Shown here: piece after piece, positions 52,796 to 61,141 of the stretch
Layout: every line of letters starts with the position of its first letter
How positions within the stretch are numbered: position 1 is the first letter of the stretch
Assembly (NCBI RefSeq): GCF_012641405.1
Contig: NZ_JABAII010000001.1
Span: forward strand, 248,001 to 312,000
DNA from: Rhizobium sp. P40RR-XXII
GTDB taxonomy: Bacteria; Pseudomonadota; Alphaproteobacteria; Rhizobiales; Rhizobiaceae
Direction: 5' to 3'
DNA length: 64,000 nt
The notes under the pieces: generated by a model
Told to the model about the DNA's origin: nothing
The model's input: only the letters and a program-made list of their open reading frames with translations
The model's database searches: none
Program-made: the position numbers and the translations under genes

Positions 52796-53638
52796 ATGAT
52801 GCCGCGATTTCCTGTCCTTGCCGTGTTTTTCCTATCGATCATTCTCGGCTGGAGCGCGGCGCATGCCCAGCAAAGCCCGGCGCGTCCGCAACCCAGCCAA
52901 TGCCAGGCGATCGCGCAATCTCTGCCCAAGGCGACATTCGCCAGCTTTTCTCCGCCCGCTCCGACGCGTGTCAATGACCCCGTCGATGGCGAGGTGAAGA
53001 TTACCTTCCTCGGCCATGCGACGCTCTTCATTGAAACACCCGGCGGCGTCTCCATCGCCACGGATTATAGCGGCGCATATCCGCCGCCCTATACGCCCGA
53101 AGTCGTGACGATGAACAAGGCGCATCCGAGCCACTATACGCTAACGCCGGATCCGGCGATCAAATATGTGCTGCATGGCTGGAGCGATACGCCCGGAGAG
53201 CCGGCGAAGATCCATCTGACCGTGGGCGACACGCTGATCCGCAATGTCGTCACCGATATCCGCTCCTGGGGCGGCGGCCTCGAAGCCAATGGCAATTCGA
53301 TCTTCATCTTCGAGGTAGCGGGCCTTTGCATCGGCCATCTCGGGCACCTGCATTTCGAACTTACCGACCAGCAATATGCCGAGATCGGCCGGCTCGATGT
53401 CGTGATGGTGCCGGTCGACGGTGGCCTGACCATGGGCGCCGACAGCATGAGCCGCGTGGTCAAGCGGCTGCGTTCGTCGCTGATCCTGCCCATGCATCGC
53501 TGGGGTCCGCCGGTCGATCAGTTTCTGGCTCTGTTCGGTCCCGATTTCGACGTCGGCTACGCGCCGACGCCAAGCGTGACAGTGTCGGTGAAGACCCTGC
53601 CGCGCAAGCCGCTGATCTATGTGCTCAAGGGGCTTTGA
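52796..53638 (+). CDS. UlaG-like metallo-beta-lactamase-fold protein with altered metal motif
   Basis: 280 residues with a signal peptide (FPVLAVFFLSIILGWSAAHA). It has ITFLGHATLFIETPGGVSI, typical of the UlaG-like MBL family. The normal His-x-His-x-Asp-His is here NKAHPSH, so the first His and the Asp are lost. Later parts (GHLGHLHFELTDQQY, MHRWGPPVDQ) remain. Metal binding may be different. The function is unknown. The repeat at 52681 is just upstream. Confidence 0.78.
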   Translation: MMPRFPVLAVFFLSIILGWSAAHAQQSPARPQPSQCQAIAQSLPKATFASFSPPAPTRVNDPVDGEVKITFLGHATLFIETPGGVSIATDYSGAYPPPYTPEVVTMNKAHPSHYTLTPDPAIKYVLHGWSDTPGEPAKIHLTVGDTLIRNVVTDIRSWGGGLEANGNSIFIFEVAGLCIGHLGHLHFELTDQQYAEIGRLDVVMVPVDGGLTMGADSMSRVVKRLRSSLILPMHRWGPPVDQFLALFGPDFDVGYAPTPSVTVSVKTLPRKPLIYVLKGL

Positions 53639-53761
53639 TCGTCGCGATCGCCTTGAAGCGCAGTGTCCCGCATCCCCATTATCCGGCTTTTTACTTGAAT
53701 GAAGGCCGCTTCGCTTTTATAAGGCGGCCCATTCCCAACAAAAGACGTGAACAGGGGTGCC

Positions 53762-54508
53762 ATGGCTGGCCATTCACAGTTTAAAAACATCATGCACCGC
53801 AAGGGTCGTCAGGACTCGGTGCGTTCGAAAATGTTCTCGAAGCTGGCGCGTGAAATCACCGTCGCTGCGAAGACGGGCCTGCCCGACCCGACCATGAACG
53901 CGAGTCTGCGCCTGGCGATCCAGAATGCCAAGGCGCAGTCGATGCCGAAGGACAATATCGACCGCGCCATCAAGAAGGCCTCCGGCGCCGATACCGAGAA
54001 TTACGATGCGGTCCGCTATGAGGGCTACGGGCCCGGCGGCACGGCGATCATCGTCGAAGCACTGACCGATAACCGCAACCGCACGGCTTCCAACGTCCGC
54101 TCGATCTTCACCAAGGCCGGCGGAGCGCTTGGCGAAACCGGTTCGGTTTCCTTCTCCTTCGATCATGTCGGCGAGATCACCTATAAGCCGACTGCCGGCG
54201 ATGCCGACAAGGTCATGGAAGCGGCGATCGAAGCCGGTGCCGACGATGTCGAGAGCGACGAGGAAGGCCATGTGATCATCTGCGCCTTCGAATCCCTCGG
54301 CGAAGTCGCCAAGGCGCTTGAAGCGACGCTCGGCGAAGCCGAAACGGTCAAGGCGATCTGGCGCGCGCAGAACAACGTGCCGGTCGACGAAGAAAAGGCC
54401 CAGTCGCTGATGAAGCTCATCGACAGCCTTGAAGATGACGACGACGTTCAGAATGTCTATTCGAACTTCGAGGTCTCTGAAGAAGTGCTGGCCAAGCTCT
54501 CGGCCTGA
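53762..54508 (+). CDS. yebC: YebC/PmpR-family transcription/translation regulator
   Basis: 248 residues, starting [18 protein letters not shown], the YebC signature. It has the central [11 protein letters not shown] and typical acidic C-terminus. The family is now linked with ribosome stalling relief and gene regulation. The start at 53762 is the family ATG; a GTG at 53747 adds five residues. A strong terminator follows. Confidence 0.95.
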   Translation: MAGHSQFKNIMHRKGRQDSVRSKMFSKLAREITVAAKTGLPDPTMNASLRLAIQNAKAQSMPKDNIDRAIKKASGADTENYDAVRYEGYGPGGTAIIVEALTDNRNRTASNVRSIFTKAGGALGETGSVSFSFDHVGEITYKPTAGDADKVMEAAIEAGADDVESDEEGHVIICAFESLGEVAKALEATLGEAETVKAIWRAQNNVPVDEEKAQSLMKLIDSLEDDDDVQNVYSNFEVSEEVLAKLSA

Positions 54509-54524
54509 TCCCTTCCGATCATTC

Positions 54525-54560
54525 AGAAAAGCCGGCTGCAGCGATGCGGCCGGCTTTTCT
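54525..54560 (+). terminator. Terminator after yebC
   Basis: AGAAAAGCCGGC and GCCGGCTTTTCT form a perfect 12-bp stem, the right arm ending in TTTTCT. It may work both ways, since an A-run stands on the left arm. Confidence 0.85.
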
Positions 54561-54562
54561 GC

Positions 54563-54664
54563 TTCCGAGCGGTTCCGCTTTTCTTCGAATTGCGAGAATG
54601 CGCTATCGCGTTGCGCAATTCCGGGCGGAAAACCGCTGAGCGCTTTTTCTGGAATTGCTTTATA
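54563..54664. repeat. RIME-like repeat, second copy
   Basis: GCAATTCCGGGCGGAAAACCGC and TCTGGAATTGC (54604-54660) match the second palindrome of the element at 41503-41548. The first palindrome (54563-54600) is decayed. It ends over the anti-sigma stop. Confidence 0.7.
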
Positions 54665-55463
54665 GCGCCGTCGCGCGGGTGAAATCGTCGCGGAAGGCAG
54701 CCAGATCGGGCGCTGCGACATCGGAGATAGCCCAGAAGACCAGTCCGTCCGCATGCCATTCGACGAAATTGTAGCCCTCTTTCTCGGCATTGGTTTTGGC
54801 TCCCGCAGCGCCCGGCCAGATGAAGAGATTGATGATATGGCCGTGCCGACGATAGATCAGCGCCGCCACTACGCGGCCGTCGAGATAATCCACCCTGCCG
54901 CCCACGAGAGGGAAGCCCTGGGCCGCTAGATCGACCACGGGCGGTGAAAAATCGATCTTGCCGTTGAACCATGGTTTGACGGTGTGCTGGTCGGAGGTGA
55001 GCACGTCCGTCAGATGATCGGCAAGCATCGAACGCACATGGCTTGCAAGAAGCTGATCCTCGATGGTCTGGCTTTGCTGCGGCACGTTCAGCACCAGCAT
55101 AAGGCTTGCGGCGAGCACCGCGAGCGACGGCACGAAGCTCCATTCGCGGAGGAAGCGCCAGACGCGCTGCCACGGGCTTTCAGCCCGGTGCGTGACTGTC
55201 GTCGCGTGCGCCATCATGGATTGTTCCAGCGAAAGCGCCGCCCGCACGCGGGCATGGACGGTGTCCGGTGCCTGCCATTTCACGCCTTCGCGTGCGGAAA
55301 GGCGCTTGACCATCAACGCATTCTCCATCTCGCCGGCACATTCCCGGCAGGTCGCCAGATGCGCCTCGAAACGCGCGGCGTTGGCTGCGTCGAGTTCTCC
55401 GTCGATGAAGCCGTGCAGCAGGTCGTTCCACTCGCCGTGATCATTGTGTTCCCCGCCGCTCAT
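54660..55463 (-). CDS. Membrane anti-sigma factor (zinc-finger type)
   Basis: 267 residues. The N-terminal part has the ZAS-like motif His35-x3-Cys39-x2-Cys42 (EAHLATCRECAGEM). One membrane helix lies near 109-127 (SFVPSLAVLAASLMLVLNV). The rest is a periplasmic domain. It would hold the sigma factor and release it on an envelope signal. It overlaps the sigma gene by 4 bases (ATGA). Confidence 0.9.
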   Translation of the reverse strand: MSGGEHNDHGEWNDLLHGFIDGELDAANAARFEAHLATCRECAGEMENALMVKRLSAREGVKWQAPDTVHARVRAALSLEQSMMAHATTVTHRAESPWQRVWRFLREWSFVPSLAVLAASLMLVLNVPQQSQTIEDQLLASHVRSMLADHLTDVLTSDQHTVKPWFNGKIDFSPPVVDLAAQGFPLVGGRVDYLDGRVVAALIYRRHGHIINLFIWPGAAGAKTNAEKEGYNFVEWHADGLVFWAISDVAAPDLAAFRDDFTRATAL

Positions 55464-56236
55464 CGTGCGGCGCCCTTCTCATCGAGGCGGCGCCAGAGTT
55501 CGCCGAAATCGCGGCGGGCGCGGGCGAGGCGTGACATGACGGTGCCGATCGGCGCATCGATGATCTCGGCGATTTCTTTGTAGGACAGATCCTCCAATTC
55601 GCGCAGGACCAGAACTTCGCGCATGGTGTCGGGCAGCCTATTGATGACCTCGCGCACCCGCAGCGTTTCCGTCTTGCGGATGAAGGCTGCTTCCGGCGTA
55701 TCTTCCTCGGAGGCGGGATCGGGGGAGGGCGAGCCTTGCTCCAGGTCTCTTTCGTCGGTCATCGGCTGTTCGTAACGGCTCTTGCGCCGGCGCTCCTGCA
55801 GCCAGGCATGATAGCAGTTGCGGACGATGGTGAAGGTCCAGGCTCGCGCATCGCCATCGCGAAAGCCTCCAAAGCCGCGATAGGCGCGCAGAAACGCTTC
55901 CTGCACGATATCCTCCGCGGCATCTGCATCCCTGCTCAGGAAGCGCGCGAAATTATAGGCGGCGTCCAGATGCGGGATGATCATGTGCTGGAAGCGGCGC
56001 ATGGTCTCGTCGGGAGAGGAGATCGAATGCTGCAATGGCGCGGCATGTGCTGATGGTTCCGCCACCGCCATGAGGACGGCGCGGTTGATCGTGTTTTGTG
56101 CCGCGACGAGGGCGCGCAGGCGGGTCAGGAACCGCGCCAGCCTGCTTATCGCGGTGTTTTGCGGCCAGCGCCAGGTCCATGCGTGGAGTGGCTCGCCAAG
56201 CGTCATCGAACTCATAATTCGGGCGTCTGTCATCAT
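55460..56236 (-). CDS. ECF RNA polymerase sigma factor
   Basis: 258 residues. Sigma region 2 has DAAEDIVQEAFLRAYRGF and AWTFTIVRNCYHAWL; region 4 has LVLRELEDLSYKEIAEIIDAP. There is a 75-residue N-terminal extension before the usual family start at MRRFQHM (56002). A promoter-like -10 at 56306 would place the start of transcription near 56299, which supports the start at 56236. It lies with its anti-sigma in one operon. Confidence 0.92.
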   Translation of the reverse strand: MMTDARIMSSMTLGEPLHAWTWRWPQNTAISRLARFLTRLRALVAAQNTINRAVLMAVAEPSAHAAPLQHSISSPDETMRRFQHMIIPHLDAAYNFARFLSRDADAAEDIVQEAFLRAYRGFGGFRDGDARAWTFTIVRNCYHAWLQERRRKSRYEQPMTDERDLEQGSPSPDPASEEDTPEAAFIRKTETLRVREVINRLPDTMREVLVLRELEDLSYKEIAEIIDAPIGTVMSRLARARRDFGELWRRLDEKGAAR

Positions 56237-56305
56237 AATCCCCGCAAAACGCCGATACCGACTGTAAGCCTCGGATAAGGCGCTTGCAATGTTGCCTAAA
56301 AGGCT

Positions 56306-56333
56306 AGATCGCGCCCGCGCGGGTTTTATTCCC
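56306..56333 (-). promoter_or_regulatory. ECF-type promoter for the sigma/anti-sigma operon
   Basis: On the minus strand GGGAATAA (56326-56333), 14 bases, then CGATCT (56306-56311). It is identical in both parts and spacing to the divergent promoter at 56432. It is 70 bases upstream of the sigma start. Confidence 0.7.
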
Positions 56334-56431
56334 GATCGGATGCAAAAAATCGCAGATGCGGAATTCGGATGGCCGCTTGGCTAAAATAATCGGATAAACT
56401 TCAACAGCTTATGAGAATTCTTCGCGTGGCG

Positions 56432-56459
56432 GGGAATAACCACCCACGGCTATCGATCT
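56432..56459 (+). promoter_or_regulatory. ECF-type promoter for the MBL/TPR operon
   Basis: GGGAATAA (56432-56439), 14 bases, then CGATCT (56454-56459). It is 77 bases upstream of the ATG at 56537. The spacer sequence differs from that of the other copy, so the identity is in the parts a sigma factor would contact. Confidence 0.7.
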
Positions 56460-56536
56460 TCTTCCTCAGTGGACGGCCGCGATCTGTTGCGACCTCCGCC
56501 TGACCCCAAAAGCCATAACCCTGAGGAGATATTGCT

Positions 56537-57511
56537 ATGTTTGCTATGACCCGCCGCACCGTGCTCGGCACGGCTGCAGCCGCGGCAGCCTTCGGACTGT
56601 CGTCGAAGCTCGAATTCATTCCGCAAGCCTTTGCCGCCACGCCGCTGGAGCCGACGGTCGGCTTCTACAAGTACAAGGTCGGCTCGATCGAGGTGACGGC
56701 CATTTATGACGGCATCTGGCGCAAGCCGCATGATCCGGCCTTTATCAAGAACGCCTCCGTCGACGACACCAAGGAAGCGCTCTCAAATGCCGGCCTTACC
56801 ACCGACTTCATGCCCATTCCGCTGACCGTCGTCGTCCTCGATATCGGCGGACGCAAGATCATGATGGATGCCGGCTCCGGTGTCGGCCAATGGCAGGCCA
56901 ATGCGACGCATCTGCCGGCCAACATGGCCGCCGCCGGCATCGACTACAAGAAGATCGATACGATCATGATCTCGCATTTCCATCCGGACCACGTCTGGGG
57001 TCTGATGGAAAAGGGAACCAATACGCCCGTCTTCCCGAATGCGGAGCTGATCGTCAACGCCGCCGAATACAATTGGTGGACCGATCCCGGCCGTGTCGAC
57101 AAGCTGGCGGAGGGCCGCAAGGAGGCCGGCCGGCGCATCGCCTCCGTCTTCCCGACCTGGAAGAACTGGAAGCTGGTCGAGGATAATGCCGAAGCGGTGC
57201 CCGGCGTGCACATGCTGGCCGCCTATGGCCACACGCCCGGCCATTCGGTCTTCCTCATCGATGGCGGCAGCGAGCAGCTGATGGTCTCGGCCGACATCAT
57301 GTATGTGCCGGCGCTGCTTGCACCCCATCCGGAATGGCAAGGCGCCTACGACCAGGACGGCCCGATGGCCGTCGCCACCCGCCGCAGGCTGATCGATCGC
57401 ATTATTGCCGACAAGATCAGGATTTGCGGTTCGCATTTCCCGTTTCCGGGCTCCGGCACCTTCGTCAAGGACGGTAATGCCTACGGATTCACCCCCACCA
57501 TCCAGGCCTGA
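56537..57511 (+). CDS. Tat-exported metallo-beta-lactamase-fold hydrolase
   Basis: 324 residues. A twin-Arg signal (TRRTVLGTAAAAAAFGLSS) suggests Tat export in folded form, with a cut near AFAA. The MBL core has metal motif ISHFHPDHVWGL (HxHxDH), then AYGHTPGHSVFLI and a late GSHFPFPG. It is therefore metal-loaded in the cytosol and acts in the periplasm. A GAGGAG site lies 8 bases before the ATG. It is under the ECF-type promoter and followed by the TPR gene (24 bases). Confidence 0.9.
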   Translation: MFAMTRRTVLGTAAAAAAFGLSSKLEFIPQAFAATPLEPTVGFYKYKVGSIEVTAIYDGIWRKPHDPAFIKNASVDDTKEALSNAGLTTDFMPIPLTVVVLDIGGRKIMMDAGSGVGQWQANATHLPANMAAAGIDYKKIDTIMISHFHPDHVWGLMEKGTNTPVFPNAELIVNAAEYNWWTDPGRVDKLAEGRKEAGRRIASVFPTWKNWKLVEDNAEAVPGVHMLAAYGHTPGHSVFLIDGGSEQLMVSADIMYVPALLAPHPEWQGAYDQDGPMAVATRRRLIDRIIADKIRICGSHFPFPGSGTFVKDGNAYGFTPTIQA

Positions 57512-57535
57512 GCGGCCAGAAAGAGGAGCAAAACC

Positions 57536-57997
57536 ATGTTCAAATATGCCATTTTCGGGATCGCCGGCCTGTGCGCCGTCACCATCCTCCCGGCGGCAAC
57601 GGCAGGCATCGCCTTTGCCGTCGACAATATGGAATCGACCGACGCGCCGGACCTGACGTCGGTGCGCTCCAAGATCGACGCGAAGGATTATGCCGGCGCG
57701 CTCGCCGAGCTTCGTGATATTGCCGAGGAGCACCAGCAGGCCGATGTCTACAACCTGATGGGCTTCACCCTGCGCAAGACCGGCGACTTCAAGACGTCGC
57801 TGACCTACTACACCAAGGCCCTGGAGCTGCAGCCGGACCACAAGGGTGCGCATGAATATCTCGGCGAACTCTATGTCGAGACCGGCGATATGCCCAAGGC
57901 CCGCGAGCAGCTTGCCGCACTCACCAAGCTTTGCCCGGCGGGATGCGAGGAGCTTGAGGATCTCACCAAAACGATCGCCGCCAAGGCAACCAACTAG
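57536..57997 (+). CDS. Exported TPR-repeat protein
   Basis: 153 residues. A signal peptide (AIFGIAGLCAVTILPAATAGIAFA) is followed by TPR units (LAELRDIAEEHQQADVYNL, TGDFKTSLTYYTKALELQPD). Two Cys near the end (LCPAGCEE) may form a disulfide. It lies 24 bases after the MBL gene and is likely its periplasmic partner. The repeat at 57996 follows. Confidence 0.88.
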   Translation: MFKYAIFGIAGLCAVTILPAATAGIAFAVDNMESTDAPDLTSVRSKIDAKDYAGALAELRDIAEEHQQADVYNLMGFTLRKTGDFKTSLTYYTKALELQPDHKGAHEYLGELYVETGDMPKAREQLAALTKLCPAGCEELEDLTKTIAAKATN

Positions 57998-58109
57998 AGC
58001 CGGATGATTTCAGGTCTGTTCGACCTAAAAGCCGAATCCGCCCTAGAATCAAAGAAGTAGAGCGTGATGTCGTTCGAAAACCGCCTACACTTTTCGGCAT
58101 CACGCTCTA
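57996..58109. repeat. RIME-like repeat, third copy
   Basis: TAGAGCGTGATG (58058-58069) and CATCACGCTCTA (58098-58109) are perfect arms around TCGTTCGAAAACCGCCTACACTTTTCGG-like sequence, related to the other copies by the GAAAACCGC core. A first, weaker palindrome (with AGGTC/GACCT) lies at 57996-58043. It splits the TPR and DoxX genes. Confidence 0.75.
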
Positions 58110-58213
58110 ACGCTCGGCCTCAACCGATCCGGCGGCATTCCATTCGATCAGGTCGTGGGGATGCCGCCGGACAGGATCGGAAACCTATGGATCTTGACGA
58201 GAAGGAGATGGTC

Positions 58214-58651
58214 ATGGAATTCGAAGAAGAGAATGCCGTTCTCGTGAACATGACCGATATGGCATTGCTGTTCGGCCGCATACTATTGTCGCTGCTCTTC
58301 CTGGAAGAGGGCATCGAACTCGCCAGCAATCTCGACAACGCGTTGGATGCTATGGCGAGGCTTGGCGTCACGGCCCCCATCGCTATTGCAACCATCGTGC
58401 TGCAGCTTGGTGCGGGTCTCGCCATTGCGCTTGGCCTGATGACGCGCTTGGCCGCATTTGGTCTCGGCCTGTTCTGCCTGCTGACGGCGCTGCTCTTTCA
58501 CACCAACTTCGCCAGCCATAACGAGTTGCTGCATTTCGAAAAGGATCTGGCGATCTCAGGCGGCATGTTCGCGCTGATCGTCGCCGGCGCCGGCAAGCTG
58601 TCGCTCGACATGTTCATCCGACGCCATTGGAAGACGAGGCTCGTGGCTTGA
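58214..58651 (+). CDS. DoxX-family membrane protein
   Basis: 145 residues with four membrane helices (LLFGRILLSLLFLEEGIEL and others), the DoxX/YphA pattern. A GGAG site is 6 bases before the ATG at 58214. Its start may instead be at 58187. DoxX proteins are linked with oxidative stress and thiol balance in some bacteria. It follows the ECF-regulated genes, but a repeat lies between, so it may not share their transcript. Confidence 0.8.
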   Translation: MEFEEENAVLVNMTDMALLFGRILLSLLFLEEGIELASNLDNALDAMARLGVTAPIAIATIVLQLGAGLAIALGLMTRLAAFGLGLFCLLTALLFHTNFASHNELLHFEKDLAISGGMFALIVAGAGKLSLDMFIRRHWKTRLVA

Positions 58652-58711
58652 GCTCGTCGGTCACCCGGTGAGCCATGTTGGCTCACCGGATAATTTACCC
58701 GCCCGCGAAAA

Positions 58712-59710
58712 TCAGGACACTTTCTTGAAGCTCGGAAGCGTCGCGAACAGCTCGACCGATTTCAAACGCGCCTCGATATCGTGGATCGGCATCGAAATGA
58801 TGACTTCATCAGCCTCGGTATCCTTGATGAATTGCGACAGCTTCGTTTCGGCCGTTTCCGGGGAGCCGACCACGGCGTAGCGCAGCGTATTTTCCACATT
58901 CAGCTTTTCCATCGGCGTCCAGAAATCGTCCATGTCGCTGCGCGGGCGCGCGAAGGGGCCGCGCACGTTGCGGCGCAGATTGACGAATTGCTGTTGCGCC
59001 GAGGTGAAGTGATACTGCGCCTCCTCATCCGTCTCCGCTATCGCGCCCATGGCACCGACCATGACATAGGGCTTGTCGAGCGTGGCCGATGGTGTGAAGC
59101 GCTCGCGGTATATGCCGATGGCATCGAACAGCGATTCCGGCGCGAAATGCGAAGCGAAGGCGTAGGGCAGGCCGAGCACGCCGGCGAGATGGGCGCTGTA
59201 GAGGCTGGAGCCGAGAAGCCAGATCGGCACGTTGGCGCCATGGCCGGGAACGGCCAGAATGATCTGGTTGTCGTCGGCAGGGCTGAAGAGATGCTGCAGC
59301 TCGATGATATCGTTGGGGAAGCTTTGCGCACCGGCTTCGATATTGCGCCGCAGGGCCTGTGCGGTGCGCATGTCGGTACCCGGCGCGCGGCCAAGGCCGA
59401 GATCGACGCGGCCGGGAAACAGGGCTTCCAGCGTACCGAACTGCTCGGCAATGACGAGCGGCGAATGGTTCGGCAGCATGACGCCGCCCGAACCGATGCG
59501 GATGCGCGAGGTTGCCGCGCCGATATGGCCGATGACGACCGATGTCGCGGCGCTGGCAACGCCCGGCATGCCGTGATGCTCGGCGAGCCAGAACCTGTTG
59601 TAGCCCAACTCTTCCGCCTTCTGCGCCATGCGCTTCGAACTATCGAAGGACTGGCGGATGGTGCTGCCTTCGGCAACGGGCGAAAGATCGAGGATGGAAA
59701 AGGGAACCAT
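58712..59710 (-). CDS. Luciferase-like (LLM) flavin-dependent oxidoreductase
   Basis: 332 residues from MVPFSILDLSPVAEG. The family pattern is clear: RFWLAEHHGMPGVASAATSV, RIGSGGVMLPNHSPLVIAEQ and FPGRVDLGLGRAPGTD. It uses FMN with a reductase for mono-oxygenation. The substrate is unknown. It faces ruvC, which is divergent. Confidence 0.92.
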   Translation of the reverse strand: MVPFSILDLSPVAEGSTIRQSFDSSKRMAQKAEELGYNRFWLAEHHGMPGVASAATSVVIGHIGAATSRIRIGSGGVMLPNHSPLVIAEQFGTLEALFPGRVDLGLGRAPGTDMRTAQALRRNIEAGAQSFPNDIIELQHLFSPADDNQIILAVPGHGANVPIWLLGSSLYSAHLAGVLGLPYAFASHFAPESLFDAIGIYRERFTPSATLDKPYVMVGAMGAIAETDEEAQYHFTSAQQQFVNLRRNVRGPFARPRSDMDDFWTPMEKLNVENTLRYAVVGSPETAETKLSQFIKDTEADEVIISMPIHDIEARLKSVELFATLPSFKKVS

Positions 59711-59900
59711 GGCAAGAAACCTGCGTGGTGGAAGGGAGGGTCGCTTGCACATGTAGGAGTGCCGGCCGCGCATTCCAAACCCTGTGCCGCAATTTCGTCA
59801 CGATGTTTTCGGCGTCTCACTCAGAAGCGCAAACTGTGCCTTGTTTTTGTTTTGTTCACATTTTGCTGGCACATGTCAGGCCTGAAAGATAGGTTGACCC

Positions 59901-60413
59901 ATGCAAAATACGATTCGCATCATCGGCATCGATCCGGGCCTGCGCCGCACCGGCTGGGGTGTCATCGATACGCTTGGCAATTCCTTGCGCTTCGTGGCGT
60001 CGGGAACCGTGACCTCGGATGGCGACATGGATCTCGCATCCCGCCTTTGCCAGCTGCATGACGGGCTTGCGGATATCGTTCACAGCTATCAGCCGGATGA
60101 GGCTGCCGTCGAGCAGACTTTCGTCAACAAGGATGCGGTGGCGACGCTGAAGCTCGGGCAGGCGCGCGGCGTCGTCATGCTGGTGCCGGCCCGCGCCGGC
60201 TTGCCGGTGTCGGAATATGCACCGAATGCGGTCAAGAAAGCCGTGATCGGCGTCGGCCACGGCGAGAAACAGCAGATCCACATGATGCTGAAGATCCTAA
60301 TGCCCAAGGTCGAGTTCAAGGGCAACGACGCGGCCGATGCGCTTGCCATTGCCATCTGCCATGCCCATAACCGTGGCGCCAGCCGGCTGCGGCAGGCTGC
60401 GTTGGCGGGATAG
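59901..60413 (+). CDS. ruvC: Holliday junction resolvase RuvC
   Basis: 170 residues. It starts [19 protein letters not shown] with the catalytic Asp, then the Glu region [20 protein letters not shown], and the C-terminal [12 protein letters not shown] and [15 protein letters not shown]. It cuts Holliday junctions with RuvAB. In this window a toxin-antitoxin pair lies between it and ruvA. Confidence 0.97.
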   Translation: MQNTIRIIGIDPGLRRTGWGVIDTLGNSLRFVASGTVTSDGDMDLASRLCQLHDGLADIVHSYQPDEAAVEQTFVNKDAVATLKLGQARGVVMLVPARAGLPVSEYAPNAVKKAVIGVGHGEKQQIHMMLKILMPKVEFKGNDAADALAIAICHAHNRGASRLRQAALAG

Positions 60414-60420
60414 TTTGTTC

Positions 60421-60468
60421 TTGACTTGTTCTCGGTGGGTCGCTAGGTATTACTGAAGAGGTATTACT
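60421..60468 (+). promoter_or_regulatory. Toxin-antitoxin promoter with direct repeats
   Basis: TTGACT (60421-60426), 17 bases, then TAGGTA (60444-60449) make a sigma-70-type promoter just after ruvC. AGGTATTACT occurs twice (60445-60454 and 60459-60468), 14 bases apart. One overlaps the -10, the other the antitoxin ribosome site. That is the layout of an auto-repressed toxin-antitoxin operon. Confidence 0.65.
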
Positions 60469-60732
60469 ATGCGCGTGACGGAAAAAGGTCAGGTGACCAT
60501 CCCGAAGGAAATTCGAGACAGGCTGGGCATCGCCCCAGGTTCAGAGGTTGATTTCATCGCCTCCGGCAGCGGTGCGATGCTCGTCAAGATCGGGGAAGCG
60601 TCGGATACACCCATTCGCGATTTTGACGATTGGCTCGAGCGCGTCAGGGGCACAATTGACCTCGGCGGCATGACAACGGACGAATTCATGGAGTTTCTGA
60701 GAGGGCCGCGTGACGACATCGACCCTCATTGA
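60469..60732 (+). CDS. AbrB/MazE-type antitoxin
   Basis: 87 residues. The N-terminus MRVTEKGQVTIPKEIRDRLG is the swapped-hairpin AbrB/MazE DNA-binding domain. The tail (DFDDWLERVRGTIDLGG, then FMEFLRGPRDD) would bind the toxin. It overlaps the PIN toxin gene by 23 bases. It is in the same direction as ruvC and ruvA. Confidence 0.9.
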   Translation: MRVTEKGQVTIPKEIRDRLGIAPGSEVDFIASGSGAMLVKIGEASDTPIRDFDDWLERVRGTIDLGGMTTDEFMEFLRGPRDDIDPH

Positions 60733-61129
60733 TACCAACATTTTCATCGATATTCTCGGCCCGGATTCAGTCCAACGGCAATGGTCGGCCAAATTCTTGA
60801 AACGATGTGTCGGCGAAGGCGATCTCGTCATCAGTCCTGTGGTGTGGTCGGAACTCGCTGCCTCGCCTTTGAGCGAAGAGGAATTGACGATCGCCTTGTC
60901 CTGGCTCGATATGAAGCGGGAGGCGATACCTTTCGAGGCGGCGTTTCGAGCCGGAAAAGCGCATCGCCTCTATCTGCTTGCTGGAGGGCAACGGGAAAGA
61001 ACACTTCCGGATTTTCTGATCGGGGCACATGCCGAATGGCGAAGGCATAGGCTGCTGACGCGCGATGCCTCGCGCTATCGCTCCTACTTTCCCTCACTTG
61101 ACCTCATCTCTCCCGAAACCCATCCCTGA
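60710..61129 (+). CDS. PIN-domain (VapC-type) toxin
   Basis: 139 residues from a GTG at 60710. It has the PIN acidic residues: LIDTNIFIDIL at the start, VWSELAASP, and the C-terminal DFLIGAHAEW and LLTRDASRYRSYFP. Such toxins cut RNA. The start inside the antitoxin gene suits translation coupling. It ends 12 bases before ruvA, so it probably lies within the ruv transcript. Confidence 0.9.
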   Translation: MTTSTLIDTNIFIDILGPDSVQRQWSAKFLKRCVGEGDLVISPVVWSELAASPLSEEELTIALSWLDMKREAIPFEAAFRAGKAHRLYLLAGGQRERTLPDFLIGAHAEWRRHRLLTRDASRYRSYFPSLDLISPETHP

Positions 61130-61141
61130 CGGACATCATCC

